Assembly: GCA_018806985.1 (NCBI GenBank)
Contig: JADANN010000033.1
Span: 1 to 64,000, forward strand
Length of the DNA: 64,000 nt
Source: Angiostrongylus vasorum
Taxonomy: Eukaryota > Nematoda > Chromadorea > Rhabditida > Metastrongylidae
Direction of reading: 5' to 3'
Positions 36,375 through 47,775 of this stretch are shown here, in pieces; within the stretch, counting starts at the first letter, position 1, and each line of letters starts with the position of its first letter. The position numbers and the translations under genes are program-made. The notes below the pieces were generated by a model. It saw only the letters and a program-made list of their open reading frames with translations. It ran no database searches and was not told the DNA's origin.

Positions 36375-36470
36375 GACATTCAATCACCTCCAAACGATGT
36401 TTAATAGTCGAATGCATGGTGCACCTCTCATGCATTGATCAACGCCGAGAGCTTTATCTTTCCTTAAATT
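36375..36470 (+). mobile_element. S1 SINE 3' fragment fused to a family A snap-back
   Basis: Only the 3' third is present: TTCAATCACCTCCAAACGAT to GATCAACGCCGAGAGCTTTA. It begins directly after the family A snap-back at 35930-36345. Confidence 0.75.
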
Positions 36471-36741
36471 GAAACAGCAGTTAATTGTGAATCAAATTAC
36501 CGGCCAATAAACCTGTCCGAAAAACGGGTTTTTGTAAGTGATTAAGTGCAGAGAACACTTTTCCTACCCTCATCCCTCATACTTTGATCTGCCTTCGATA
36601 AGCTATCGATTAGCTATAAATAGTGTGGTTGGAAAGCCCTTCATCTCACCGAACTGAATGTGTACACTACAGTGCACATATCGTCCATTGTGGGTTGAAC
36701 ATAGTGTAATAATGACGCCATCCAATTTCTACTACTACAGA

Positions 36742-36756
36742 GTTTTTTTTCCACAG
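36742..36756 (+). promoter_or_regulatory. Probable spliced-leader trans-splice acceptor of the OSGIN-like gene
   Basis: A run of T followed by CCACAG ends 9 nt before the ATG at 36766, with no coding exon evident upstream. This is the usual geometry of an SL acceptor in nematodes. It could instead be the acceptor of a 5' UTR intron. Confidence 0.45.
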
Positions 36757-36765
36757 GTTAGCCGC

Positions 36766-38539
36766 ATGAAAAGAACTGAAACTTTCACTCAGTTGTTAAC
36801 TGCCTGTTGGTCGACAATAGCGAACAAGTCACTTTTGCGTGAAATTCTACGAATCCATTCAGTTCGCGAGCTTCTAAATACTGAACTGTCCAGGAATCCA
36901 CTTCAACATGTCAGCCTCTCCTCGACTCTTCCGGATTTCCTCTTCCGGCAGTTCGTCCAGCCGGTCCGAATCGTCGCCGACGCAGTGGGGCGGACGATCG
37001 ATGTGCCCTCCACTCTGCCCGTCCGTCTCTTCCGTCCCTTCTCGTCCCGTCCATTGCGACCGACCCGCCCACTGCGACCAACCCGCCCACTGCGACCGAC
37101 CCGCCCACTTAACGAAACACTACGTGGCATGGGCGCAAGCGAAGAGGCCGACGTTCCTGTAATCATTGTAGGTAAGCCGGAAGAAAATGCATTATGAGTA
37201 AAAGTATGAATAAAGTATGAGAAGGAGTATGATTGTGAGTATTCAGTACTAACCAGTAGATGATCCATTTGGTCATCGTTTTCGTATTCATCATTTTCCT
37301 GCCATTTTTCTGTGGTCTCATCGTCCATTTGCACAATTTTCCTACCATACAAATCATCTTTTTTATTTTTCCTTTCATTTAACACTTAGTGAAATTCGCT
37401 CTTGGATTTTCAAATTTCCGAATCATTTTACAAATATTGCCGAATCAATACTTATGATTAAGCTGGTCGACGTGATACGATTGAATTGTTGCGAAATATT
37501 TTACTTTCTGGGATAAAAAGTGGTAATCATTTTTTAACATAGTGTCTGGCATTTATCCCTAGAGAAGTTAAGGCCCAACTTACCAGGTGTTTTGGTGCTT
37601 ACAGCACTCCTTTCTTAATGAAAAGAAGAAAGAACGAATGAAACCTGGGCTGATTATGGTCGAAAGAGCAGCCCCTAGGGTAGTCCGTTAATCAGAAGAG
37701 GGAAAAATCTGGGTCTACAAACAAAAGCATTCAGTTGCTCGACTTCGGTACTCACTGTGACCAAAAAAAATCATTGGATGAACTTAATAGTTTTTCATAC
37801 TTCACTCAAACTTAGTATGCCTTCAGGATTGCCACCGTTCAGGTAATGGACCAGCGGGACTAGCGTTATCGGCATTTCTTTCCGGCGTTCTTCCATACTA
37901 CAATCCAAATGCCCCACATCCGGATCCGACTGTCGACGAAAAACTGAGGGAGAACCTTCACCAATCACTCATCGATCAGGTATGTTTCTTCTCCTCACGT
38001 CACAATGTTACGCAATTGGGCCCGTTTTTTCTTATTATCACGACCCCATTTTTCTAGCCACTTATCTGTTTCATCATTCGGCAAGTGATCTCTAACCGAT
38101 TGTCCTTCGTCTGAACTTTCTGTCTGATGAAATATGATGGACATTCTTCTTTTTATCGTTCTTCATCCAATTTTCTTATCTGGTGGATTGCGCCATGTTT
38201 TGTATGCCTGTTCAGTCACAGTATGTAACACGCCGTGGAATGCAAGTGAATAAGTTCAAACAATGGCTTAGGCTTATAGCTTATGGACACATTATATATA
38301 TATATATATTATATATATATATATATACATATGTATTACATATTACTTACTTGGTACGTGATACATGAATGGCCCGTCCTCACAGGTTGTGCGGGCCCCA
38401 GCATAATCTCCACGAAAATTTGCTGGTTAAACTATTGTGGTTCCCTGGAAAGCCGAGGTCAGCCTGGCCAAAGTCTGCCCCATATTACATATTATTACAT
38501 ATTATATGTTTATATATACGTATATATACACATATGTAC

Positions 38540-38580
<41 letters not shown>

Positions 38581-41500
38581 TATGCGTATTCGCATTGTAC
38601 ATATTCGTATTCGCATATACGCATTCCTCCCAACCGTTTGCCGCGTCATCGTGGCTGGGAAGCGTTCCTGGGTGTCGAGTTGCAATATACAGCGGAAAAT
38701 TCATCCCGCCAGCAGGTACAGCAGGTCTCCCAATTTGAGAACGAGTTTGGCGTTTCCATCAGGAACCTCAGCTAAGAGTAAACCAATACCAGGATCCACC
38801 ACCATCTTTGTTTCAAACTAGTCGAATGGTAGCAAAGCTTCCTCTGATCCACAAATGCGGCATCTGCCTGTGGTGATTACCACCTGGAGCAGACTTTAGC
38901 TAGGCTGACTTCGGGTCTACAGGGGACCACAACAGCTAAATCAACAAAACTCCGAGAAGATGAGTTTATGCTGGAGCCCGCACAACCACTGAGGACGGGC
39001 CGTCCAAGTATTCAAGTAAGTACGGAAATACGCACTATAGTGTTTACCACACACACAGTTTTATGCTTGAGGTTTCAACATCGAAGGAGTTTATTTTTTC
39101 CCAAGTCACTGTTATTGAAGGGCAAATGCAACTGAAATTCTTTCATAGGTTCTCTCGTATTCTATTTAGGTCCTTGTTTTTGTCTAACAATACTCTAAAA
39201 TTACCCAGAGCGCTACAAGTTTGTTACAATGTCTCGTTTTTCAATTAGTCGGATAGCTCTGGGATGACACTAAAGGCCGCGGAATGGTTTTCGATTTCGA
39301 CTACGTTGTCATAGTGATGACAAATAATACCTGATAAAGAAAAAAGCAACAGTGCATCGCTAGTGAGTGGTTATCTCGAACTTTTGCGAGTGTCCTAGAT
39401 CGAGGATTAAGTGAACCCATCTTCCCACGGGTCATAGTTCAAATTGTGTACGTACAATACGGAAGGATTGGGTAGTGTTTGACAAAAGATAAGGTAATAC
39501 CAAGTTATACAGTCATAAAAGGTGTATTATGTCTTTGCATAGGGGCACGTGTAGCGCAGTCGTCGGAGGCGCCCTGTAATACACATGGGACCGATCCCGT
39601 GCCCATGTCTCACCAAGCCCTCCATCCCTGCGGGGTCGGTAAATTGGTACCAGACTTATCTGGGAGGATAGCATCACTGGCTCGATACATCGGTAGGCCA
39701 CCGGGAGTCTTTGTAAAGGCCAGATATGCATTCGATCACCTCCAGACAATGCTCAATGAAGTCGATTGCATGGCGCATCTTTCAGGGATTAATCAGCGCT
39801 GGGAGCTTTATCCTTTTTTATCTTTGATGTCTTTGTTTCCATTAAGTTCATTTCAGTATACTTTTTATGACTGTATAACTTTAAATTTGCTGTTATCAAG
39901 GATTTCTCTGACGAACTATGTTGTTGTTTTGTTGGCAATGGACAGCTGTTGCTTATGCTTTAGTTATTTTTAATGTTAAGTCGTGAGACTGTACTAAATT
40001 GGCACTCTTAATCGAAATATTGCCTACTTTAATACTGTGATGGCCCGCCTTCACTGGTTGTGCAGACCCCAGAAATATTTCCATTTTTTTCGGAATTTTG
40101 CTGGTTTAGCCATTGTGGCTTGCTGGAGTCCTGAGGTCAGGCTAGCCAAAGTCTTCCTCAGGTCTATCGAAATATTATTTTTTCTAAAACGTTTAAAGGA
40201 AGCCAAAAGAACGTTTGCCAAGCAGTTTCTTTTTTATTTTCGTTTTCCTCCTCTTGTTGAAGTCTTCAGAAACATTTTTCACTTAGGAATTTTATGACTC
40301 ACAGAAATGAAAATGAAAAAAAAAAACGTGCTAATGGGGTTACCCCAGTGAGTTCTCCTCCCATTTGTCGGTATATTATGTTTTAGAAAGTGGATCTTTT
40401 CCTGACATGTTGGGTACGAATTTCTTGACCCAGGAGAGATGGGAGACTTCGTCAGCCTGGAACTGGATTGGACCAGCACCAAGCTTTTGATGGTCGGAAT
40501 CATTACCAGTGTGCTATCCACCCTATTACGTTTTAATCTTATACCATGTATTCTGTCTATACCGCACTTTCATTGGGAAATTGCCTCTTCAACTCTCCTT
40601 GTTGTTCTTTTACTCGATTTTTCAAACGAATTTGTGAATAAATAAATACGGATAGACATCAGCAGATGTTTGCGCTTCAAATTTTTATGGATCTTTTGCA
40701 TATAAACTGGTTTTATAATGGGGGTGTCTGTCTTCCAAATCTGATCACGAAATCTACACGATGTAAGAGTCCATGAACCGAAGCGAGAAAGTTCTTCGTT
40801 GAATTTCAGGATCTGAAATGGTGTGAGACCATCGAGTTTCTGGGTGGGTCATCCCGGCCACTCTCCACACTCTACGATTCGCTCGTTCGACCAGGAGCTG
40901 ATGTGGGCGCGCAAATATCGTCACGGTTGCTTTGGCAAACAGATGAAAGACGCCAAATCCCTCATCTTGTTCTGGGAGAGACGGCAGTGGGTGGAAGCTG
41001 GAACAACTACGATCCGGAAGTTTGTTCTTCGAATCGGTTCTAGGCTTTTGGTGGTAAAAGTTCTGGAAGACTGTGTTTGAAACTGATTGGTTGTTTGACT
41101 GTTGGAGTGTAGAACATATAAGTTATCGGGCAGAGTTGCTTTCTTTATGCAGTCATCCGTTCGGTTTCAAAATCCTTCCAGAACCCATTCACGAATTTTC
41201 TGTGCGATGTGAATTCTATTTGTAAAATTTACTTCTGACCCTGTTTTTTAATTTCCATACATATCGGAAGACTTTGACATTTCAGATGATTGCGTTATCG
41301 TCTTCCTCATGGCTTGATTTACCTGGGCTTTCTATTTCGGACTGGCTTCAGGGTACACCCTTGATTTCAAGGTTATCTTTATCGTTGTGTACACTTTTTT
41401 TTCACAATACAATCGAAGATTAGTGGCTTGCGATGAAAAGTCTTCACATGAAACTTCTACCGATACAACATCTTGTTTAAGGCTTCCATCAGTCGCAGTG

Positions 41501-44500
41501 GTTCATTACATGAGGTACTATGCAAAGGAGATGGGTCTATCGAAAACTATCATTCCTCATACTAGGATTACCTCTATAAAGGTGTGTTCTACCTTTTTTA
41601 ACTTGGTTGTATAAAATTTTCCTAACACAAAAGGCCGTCCTTATCACACGTGCGTTTTACATGGTCTTTTCTTTATGATATAAGTTGGACCGGCTTAACC
41701 ACTGAGGAATGAGGTAAACCGTCAGAATTTGCTGAACAGAAAATCGATCTCCTTGATTTTCATTCTGATTGGAAATTTTGAGAAGAGCATGAATCACAGA
41801 AAGATTCAGATGGCCTGTGAAGTCATGATTCGAAAATAAAAACATTTTCATGATGGAATTGAATGTAAACCTGATAATAAACCGATTTAATACTAGGTTT
41901 CGTAGTCACTTTTCTAGCAGGTTATGATTTGAAACAATCCCGTTCACGGGTGGTGACTGATAGTACCATAGGTTAAAACAAGGCTGAAGGAAATGCGAAA
42001 CGAAGGACTCGCATGGTGTGGTGGTGAACATATTGGTTTCCCGAAAGAACAATAGCGAGTTCAATCCCCACCGCAGACACCTCCTGTCCGGAGTTTTGCA
42101 AATATCTCAGCATCGTTGTAGTTACTAGCTTTTGTCTTCACTTTCAATTTTTGATAGAAATGTAAAACTTGCGGATGTTCTGTTGGAAATTTTGTAAATC
42201 AAACGCTTTAAATAAGGAATCTAAACGAAAATTTAAACAACCTGATTAAACCAGATAGAGAGTGTTAAAACACCCGTGACTCGTTTGACTGACCTCACCC
42301 CAGAATGCTTTGTATCCGAATTTGGTTTTGATCTCTTAGATTCATAGAATATCATATTTATATGAATTAAGCATCAAAGAGAAATGATCCTATTGCCCGA
42401 CCAGATGTTTTCCGGTTTTCGAAAAGGCAATATTAGAGATAATCCTAGAGCTCACTGTGTGTTAACTGTTTTCCATTGAATATTAATGATCACAAGTTAT
42501 GAGTGTTGGTCTTCAGTTATTCGTAACCATGGTTATTCTAGTTGACTTTTTGTTCTCAGTCGGTCTTTGGTCAACTAATTGCCAAAATCTTAGTTGCTAG
42601 TGCCTAGTACAGGTGGTATTCACAAAGCGCAAACCTACATTCGATTCTCAACGGCTGGAAACTTTCTGTTGTAAAGCTGGAACACCTTATCACAACTCTA
42701 TCAGGTTTCGAAGGGATACCAAGGTCAACCAGGTTTTACACAGTGATGAGAGAAAAATAATCTCAACATTCACCCACACCCACACAAACTCTGCCATCAC
42801 TATTGCTGTTGGTTGGGCAACAACAAACTTACCTGGATAATGATGGCCCATCTTCACTGGTTCTGCGGCTTGAGCATAGTTTCCATTCGTTTCTTTCTCG
42901 TGCAGTCATTGTCCATGGTGATCGTCTGCTTCGAACAGGGTGACGTCTACGAGGCTCATTCATCAACAAAACGAAGGGAATTTCGCTGTTTCAGAGATAT
43001 AGAATTTGAGCCATTAAGGTGTCTATGTTTGAATAACTATGGTTGTCGTGCATCGATTTAATTAAGGGTGTGGTGCCTGGTAATGCTATTCAAACCATTT
43101 GAGTGATAAAAAAAAAGAATAAATTTGGAAGTCCATATTAGAACAAACTAGTGCAAGGAATCGTCTCCTCTTAGTAAGAAATCTAATGGCGATAATGACA
43201 AACCTTCCTCTAATTTGCAGGGGTCTGCGCCTGCCTATGGGAACCACGAAGAAGGTCTGTAATATGAATACATCTTTCTCTGAAGATGAATTCTTACCCG
43301 GATAGAACAGAGGCACGGTCAAACTGGAACTGTGTTGGGTCTGCATAATTTTGCATAAGTTGGGCCATTCCATTGTCAAGTACTAGCAATCTTGTTTTGG
43401 CTGTAGGGTAAATGAAACGATGCACGCTGCCCTAAAGTGCTTTATAGGTGCTAGTGTTCCTAGTACATCGTGTTTCACTGTTTCCATGACTAGAAAACCC
43501 CACGTTTTAACTCTTTGAAATAGCTATTTTCGGGACTTTGTTGAATACTTGACTCCATTAGTATACCTAACCTTCCGCAACGGACGCTTGTTCGTCTATG
43601 CCTGATTCCACAACAGTGAAAGAGTCTCATACGAAGAATGCGATGCTCGTTGCTGTGTTGTAGCCCGTGAAACTCATTAGGCAACGCTATCTTTCGAGAA
43701 AAACGAATACATACTCTGTTAGCTCTATTACAAAAGGTTTTTTCCTCTGTAACGACTGTGCTGTTCTATTTGGCACTGTACAGTAGATTTAATTGTTCGA
43801 GCACAAATAAGCACAACTGTACCATCTTAGCTTTCTGTGAAGTTCCTTTTTCTCATTAGGAAAATAAGAGGGTTTTCTTCCCAAGGCCACATTCTAATCT
43901 AGCTACTAGATTGAGATTTTTGGGAACCATGTGTCAATTGCTGATGTTTTCTATCGATATGCATTGCTATCTAGGTAATGAAGCTTCAAACCTCTGTTAG
44001 TATAAGTTAAACATGAAAAAATCGGGCATCAAAAATTATCTGAACAAACCGAAAATGTTTGCAGCACCCGTGTTATCTTGCTAGATTTTGTTTGGACGAA
44101 CTCAAGACTTATAATGACTCATATGTTCCTGCGCTTTAAGAAACCGGTGGTGTATGGACTGTTGCTGGAAAACGTCTCGATGGAATGAGCTTCAGTTATA
44201 CTGCAAATTATGTTATATTAGCCTGTGGATTGATGAAAAAACGACCACTCGAGGTGTTTACTTGTCCTTCATTTGTTTTTCTCACAGCATCCATATTTAT
44301 CGTCTTTTCTTTAGTTTCGATATTGTTTGTCATCTCACTTCTACTCTAATTTGCTTTTTAGCTTCTTCTAGATTTATGGTATGTTTAGCTTCCAACGCAG
44401 AACTATTCGCTCCCGGTTGTCTACGATATTGTAAGCATGAGGTCGCAGTTAGCGCAACAAGACTGTAATAGTGGGACAAGGTTCTTTGTTTACATTTCTT

Positions 44501-45760
44501 TGGTATTTCCAGACATTTTCAAGTTTGAAATGATTCAGTGGACAGGCTACCTTTCCCTTTTAGAACGGAAATTGTAATAACCTATGTCGGTGAAATTTCT
44601 TTGGACGCCTTAGGCGCCAATATTTCATTTTTCAATTGTACAGTTTTTTCAGTGAGCGTTCAAGATCTAATCACCTAGCTGTAGTATAACCTTACCAACA
44701 AAAAGAGGTCCAGATACAGCGTAACTCTTGTTTTACAGTGTTCGCGTTGTTGTGGCTGGAGATGGGATTTCGTCGGCGGATGCTGTCCGAGTATGCCTAG
44801 AACATGAAGTTCCGGTACTACATCTTATGCGAAGAACGGAACGTCAAATTCAAAATTCTGTTCTGTCACGTCTTTCACCGTTACATTACTTGGAATATCA
44901 TTCGATTTATCGGCTTATGATCGGTAGAGATTCGCATCCACTGTATGTGAAAAGGCATGCCTCATCGATCATTAGTATTGATGAGAACTCTGTTCTCACT
45001 ATATCTACTTCGAAAGGATACCAATATGTGAGTATTAGCGTTAATAATATAAGTATATATGGAAGAATACTTTTGCTCATAAAAAGGATAAGGGATAAAG
45101 CTCTCGGCGTTGATCAATCGCTGAGAGATGCGTCATGCACTCGACGCATTGAGCATCGTGAGAAGTGATTAAATGCATGTATGGCCTTTGCAATGACTCA
45201 CGGTGACCTACCGATGTATCGAGCCAATGCTCTTATCCTCCTAGACAAGTCCTATACCAATTTGGCGACACCGCAAGGATGGACGGCTTGGTGGACCTGG
45301 GGCGTGACGATCGATCCCATGTGTATTGCAAGACGCCTCTGACCACTGTGCTACACGCGTGCCCTTTTCCTCATTTGTTTCTTAATTCGTGATATTCTTT
45401 CAAGAACGTAGTGGAAAATTGCCTCTGGCTATACTGCAGTACGAAACTGTGGTGAATTTTGGTGCTTTATCAGTATTATTCGATACTATACTCTTTCCAT
45501 GAAAACTCTGTCCACTTGTGTTACTGTATTTTTTTTTTCAGGAGAAGTGCTCATTGTTGGTCGTATGCATTGGACGTGTAAGTGATTTTGATGGGATATT
45601 AGTCGGGAAGTATACGTTCACGGGATATCATTCGGAGGAAGACCCGACTTTAATGCGTGTTGGCTCATTCGCTGGTGATAACTTTGTGCGATATATCGTT
45701 GGAGGGTGTCTGGATGTTGCGAGGTCACTCCATGACTTGTATCGGAAACAAAAACAATAA
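36766..45760 (+). CDS. OSGIN-family (oxidative stress-induced growth inhibitor) protein, multi-exon
   Basis: Exons read by homology and phase: 36766-37171, 37843-37979, 40810-41019, 41286-41371, 41419-41581, 44141-44253, 44389-44430 (or to 44441), 44739-45027, 45542-45760 (stop TAA). A 34-nt exon at 43221-43254 would bridge the phase gap before 44141. With it and the longer 44389-44441 exon the CDS is 1,710 nt (569 aa), close to vertebrate OSGIN1/2. Landmarks: an N-terminal extension with an LRPTRP repeat; Rossmann motif VIIVGNGPAG split by intron 1 (about residues 131-140); PHLVLG..GGSW (about 241-244); [20 protein letters not shown]; a second nucleotide-binding motif [14 protein letters not shown]; and the C-terminal family block [13 protein letters not shown]. 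Start chosen because a pyrimidine tract plus CACAG ends 9 nt before this ATG, a likely trans-splice site; an in-frame ATG at 36658 lies upstream of it. Family members are FAD/NAD(P)-dependent monooxygenase-like; the substrate here is unknown. The 43221 exon and the 44430/44441 boundary are the weak points. Confidence 0.88.
37056..37109 (+). repeat. Coding minisatellite, three 18-bp units
   Basis: Three copies of an 18-bp unit (GCGACCGACCCGCCCACT, one substitution in the middle copy) lie in exon 1 of the OSGIN-like gene and encode tandem LRPTRP hexapeptides. The GC-rich block stands out from its AT-rich surroundings and sits in the N-terminal extension just before the dinucleotide-binding fold, so copy number could vary without touching the catalytic part. 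Confidence 0.85.
38291..38333 (+). repeat. (AT)n microsatellite
   Basis: Alternating AT immediately before a family A inverted pair, in intron 2 of the OSGIN-like gene. Confidence 0.9.
38343..39025. repeat. Family A inverted pair with AT microsatellite loop
   Basis: The first 135 bp of family A lie in plus orientation (38343-38480, GCGGGCCCCAGCATAATCTC to CCAAAGTCTGCCCC). They are followed by a (TATA/CATA)n tract and then by a full minus copy (about 38620-39025). The outer ends are complementary and flank an AT-rich loop. Sits in intron 2 of the OSGIN-like gene. Confidence 0.8.
38486..38612 (+). repeat. (TATA/CATA/GTATA)n microsatellite
   Basis: Alternating pyrimidine-purine tract between the inverted family A parts, i.e. 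in the loop position. Confidence 0.9.
39540..39825 (+). mobile_element. S1 SINE copy in OSGIN-like intron 2
   Basis: The head GGGCACG (39543-39549) pairs perfectly with CGTGCCC (39598-39604), a tRNA-like acceptor stem around GTAGCGCAGTCGTCGGAGGC. The body and 3' end match the family. Confidence 0.85.
40037..40170 (+). repeat. Family A 5' fragment in OSGIN-like intron 2
   Basis: GATGGCCCGCCTTCACTGGT to CTAGCCAAAGTCTTCCTCAGGTC corresponds to the first third of family A. Confidence 0.7.
40375..40530 (-). mobile_element. S2 SINE-like 5' fragment in OSGIN-like intron 2
   Basis: The minus strand reads ATGATTCCGACCATCAAAAG, then TTGGTGCTGGTCCAATCCAG, CTGACGAAGTCTCCCATCTC and TACCCAACATGTCAGG. This parallels the S2 head and the TGGTACCGGACTTGTCCGG block. 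Confidence 0.5.
41930..42130 (+). repeat. Family B copy in the large OSGIN-like intron
   Basis: AATGCGAAACGAAGGACTCG, CATGGTGTGGTGGTGAACAT, CCACCGCAGACACCTCCTGT, CAGCATCGTTGTAGTTA. The 3' tail is missing. Confidence 0.75.
42838..42905 (+). repeat. Family A 5' fragment, short
   Basis: AATGATGGCCCATCTTCACT through GGTTCTGCGGCTTGAGCATA matches only the start of family A, within the large OSGIN-like intron. Confidence 0.45.
43221..43254 (+). other. Candidate 34-nt exon of the OSGIN-like gene
   Basis: It is preceded by CTAATTTGCAG and followed by GTCTGT. It enters in phase 0 and leaves in phase 1, exactly what is needed to join the exon ending at 41581 to the one starting at 44141 (peptide [11 protein letters not shown]). 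The caveat is that the stretch weakly resembles a decayed family A segment. Confidence 0.4.
45095..45370 (-). mobile_element. S1 SINE copy, reverse, in the last OSGIN-like intron
   Basis: Reverse-complement family order: AAAGCTCTCGGCGTTGATCA near 45100 at one end, then ACCGATGTATCGAGCCAATG, and the tRNA-like head around 45340-45370 (CACTGTGCTACACGCGTGCCC complement). It is the only clearly antisense S1 copy in the window. Confidence 0.85.
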
Positions 45761-46214
45761 TGTTATGTGAATTTGCGTCATTATAAATTCATGAGCCAAG
45801 TAAATGTTAACTTAATGCTTCACTTTTATCCACCTTATGAGTTTTATTTTGACGGTGTTCCTCTTGTTCGCTTAAATGCGCCGCTCTTGTTGCGGCGTAG
45901 TTTGTGCAGGGAAAGCAAAATGTGATCTCAGAATCCAGCTTCCGATTCACTTCTGTGTATATATTTTCCTACAGTTCAAAATCTTGATTTTTCGTGATCA
46001 TATACCTGTTGCCTGTAAAGCTTAAATTACGTGTTCATGTGAATATGTTGATAATTTAACAGTTTGCAATGTATTCCTGTATTCCATGTGATGTAAAATT
46101 ACATATTTTAAATAAATACAATCTTAATCTCAGCAATGTGGTAGGGCAATGCAGTTCTTGTGAAATGTTATTCTGGACAGGGGAAAAAAAAACTAGGTGT
46201 AATTGTGTGGATAT

Positions 46215-46450
46215 ATGTACCAGGCGCATGTAGCGAAGTAGTGGTCGGAAGCGCTCTGCAATACACATTGGATTGATACCAGACTTGTCTGAGAGGATAG
46301 CAACATTGCTGAATATATCGGTAGGCCACTGCGAGTCATTGTAAAAATCAGATATGCATTCAGTCACCTCTAACGATGCTTAATGAAGTCGAATGCATGG
46401 CGCATCTCTCAGGGATTGATCAATCCCGAGAGCTTTATGCTTTTTTTTGT
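46215..46450 (+). mobile_element. S1 SINE copy with internal deletion
   Basis: Head GGCGCATGTAGCGAAGTAGT, then a jump to GATACCAGACTTGTCTGAGA. The block with CCTTCCATCCCTCC is missing. The 3' part is intact to CCCGAGAGCTTTATGC. Confidence 0.8.
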
Positions 46451-47489
46451 ATACATCACTCGTCCCCAATATGCATCATTTTTTGTTTCTTTTCGTTTGA
46501 CCTCTCAAAAGTTTTCAAGTCGAGTGGGATGGTAAACAGATGGCAACATCTGTATAAAAAGGTAGCAGTGAGCATTGACGAAGAGTGAGCTTTGTTGAGC
46601 TCAACGATGATGGACTAGTGATGTGACCCTCGTGACAGAAGTCAAACTCGGACAATTAAATCTCCATGTATGCTGTGCAGCAATGACGACATAGCGAGAA
46701 TGACAAACGTATGGGGTGTTCATGACGATTAAAGAATATATGCAGTGCATCGATGATGTAGGACAATGAGTGCCTACAGCTAACATCGAAAGAGTTTTTG
46801 CTAGGCATGAAAGCATGGATGATTTCAAATGCGGATGGTTATCCCACAGCGTCTGTGGTGGACAGACGTCGCAGTAAACGTTGTTACACCTTTCTGGATA
46901 GTTTTGACTACTGTTCGAGGAGAGCTCACGGAGTTTTTCCTGATTAGCACTATCTGTTGTGATCGATTCGGACGGAGGTGCATCAGATAACGATTAGTTT
47001 ATACAAAACAGTTGGGTCAACGTCTATTATGGTTATCGAGATAAAACGGAAACGAATATACAATGTACGGCACACAAGCTCCGCTCATACAGAAAAACTT
47101 ATCAACGCAATGAGGGCGTAGTTCATGCAAAAGATGGACAATCTGAGTTACAGAATACAAAAAAGAGTGCCATGGAAGGGTCATAATTACAGCAGAGAGA
47201 CGTCTTAGACGTTTTAATACAAACAATGGAAGTATAGTCTATGAACAGGTAGAGAATATGTCCATTTTGGTGGTGAACGTTCTTATAGCCTTCAAGTTTC
47301 GGCCTTTATTTCATAAGTTTTGCCGCTGATCATCGATACCTCTGATCATGTGGATGAGGTATTCATACTTGGTTTTGGATCTGTTTTCCCTAGAATTTTA
47401 AGCTCACAACATCTATTTTGGGTTGTAAATCTGGACATGTGTTCTGTATGCTTCGTGGAGCTCTTCTAACTCTTTGAGACGATGTATAC
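46451..47489. other. No recognised gene between S1 copies
   Basis: Minus-strand frames at 46601-46828 and 47017-47226 are unassigned and may be decayed element remnants. Confidence 0.3.
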
Positions 47490-47775
47490 ATCATTTGTGG
47501 CGCAGTGGTCGGAGGCGCCCTGCAACACACACGTGGAATCAATCCCCGAGCCCATGGCCCACCAAGCCTTCCATCCCTCCGGGGATCGGCAAATTGGTAC
47601 CACACTTGTCTGGGGGAGATAGCATCACTGGCTCGATACATCGGTAGACCACCGCGAGTCATTGTAAAAGCCAGGTATGCATTCAATCACCTCCTGCGAT
47701 ACTTAATGAAAGTCAAATGCATGGCGCATCCCTCAGGGGATTGATCAACGCCGAAAGTTTTATCCTTTTATCGTT
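47490..47775 (+). mobile_element. S1 SINE copy
   Basis: Head TTGTGGCGCAGTGGTCGGAG, body CCTTCCATCCCTCCGGGGAT and TACCACACTTGTCTGGG, 3' end TTGATCAACGCCGAAAGTTT. Confidence 0.85.

Larger units (their letters stand above)
42135..44140 (+). other. Large OSGIN-like intron sequence
   Basis: Beyond the short family A fragment and the candidate 34-nt exon at 43221-43254, no repeat family or exon is evident. A frame at 42613-42840 lacks any match to OSGIN proteins. Confidence 0.4.

Noticed and set aside
36658..36765. Upstream in-frame ATG for the OSGIN-like gene
   Set aside because: It lies before a strong acceptor-like tract at 36742-36756 and the added residues match nothing in the family.
36903..37385. 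160-codon minus-strand frame opposite OSGIN-like exon 1
   Set aside because: It is the shadow of a GC-rich repeat in a real plus-strand exon and spans its donor site.
38283..38738. 151-codon frame rich in Tyr and Ile
   Set aside because: Encoded by the AT microsatellites and a family A fragment.
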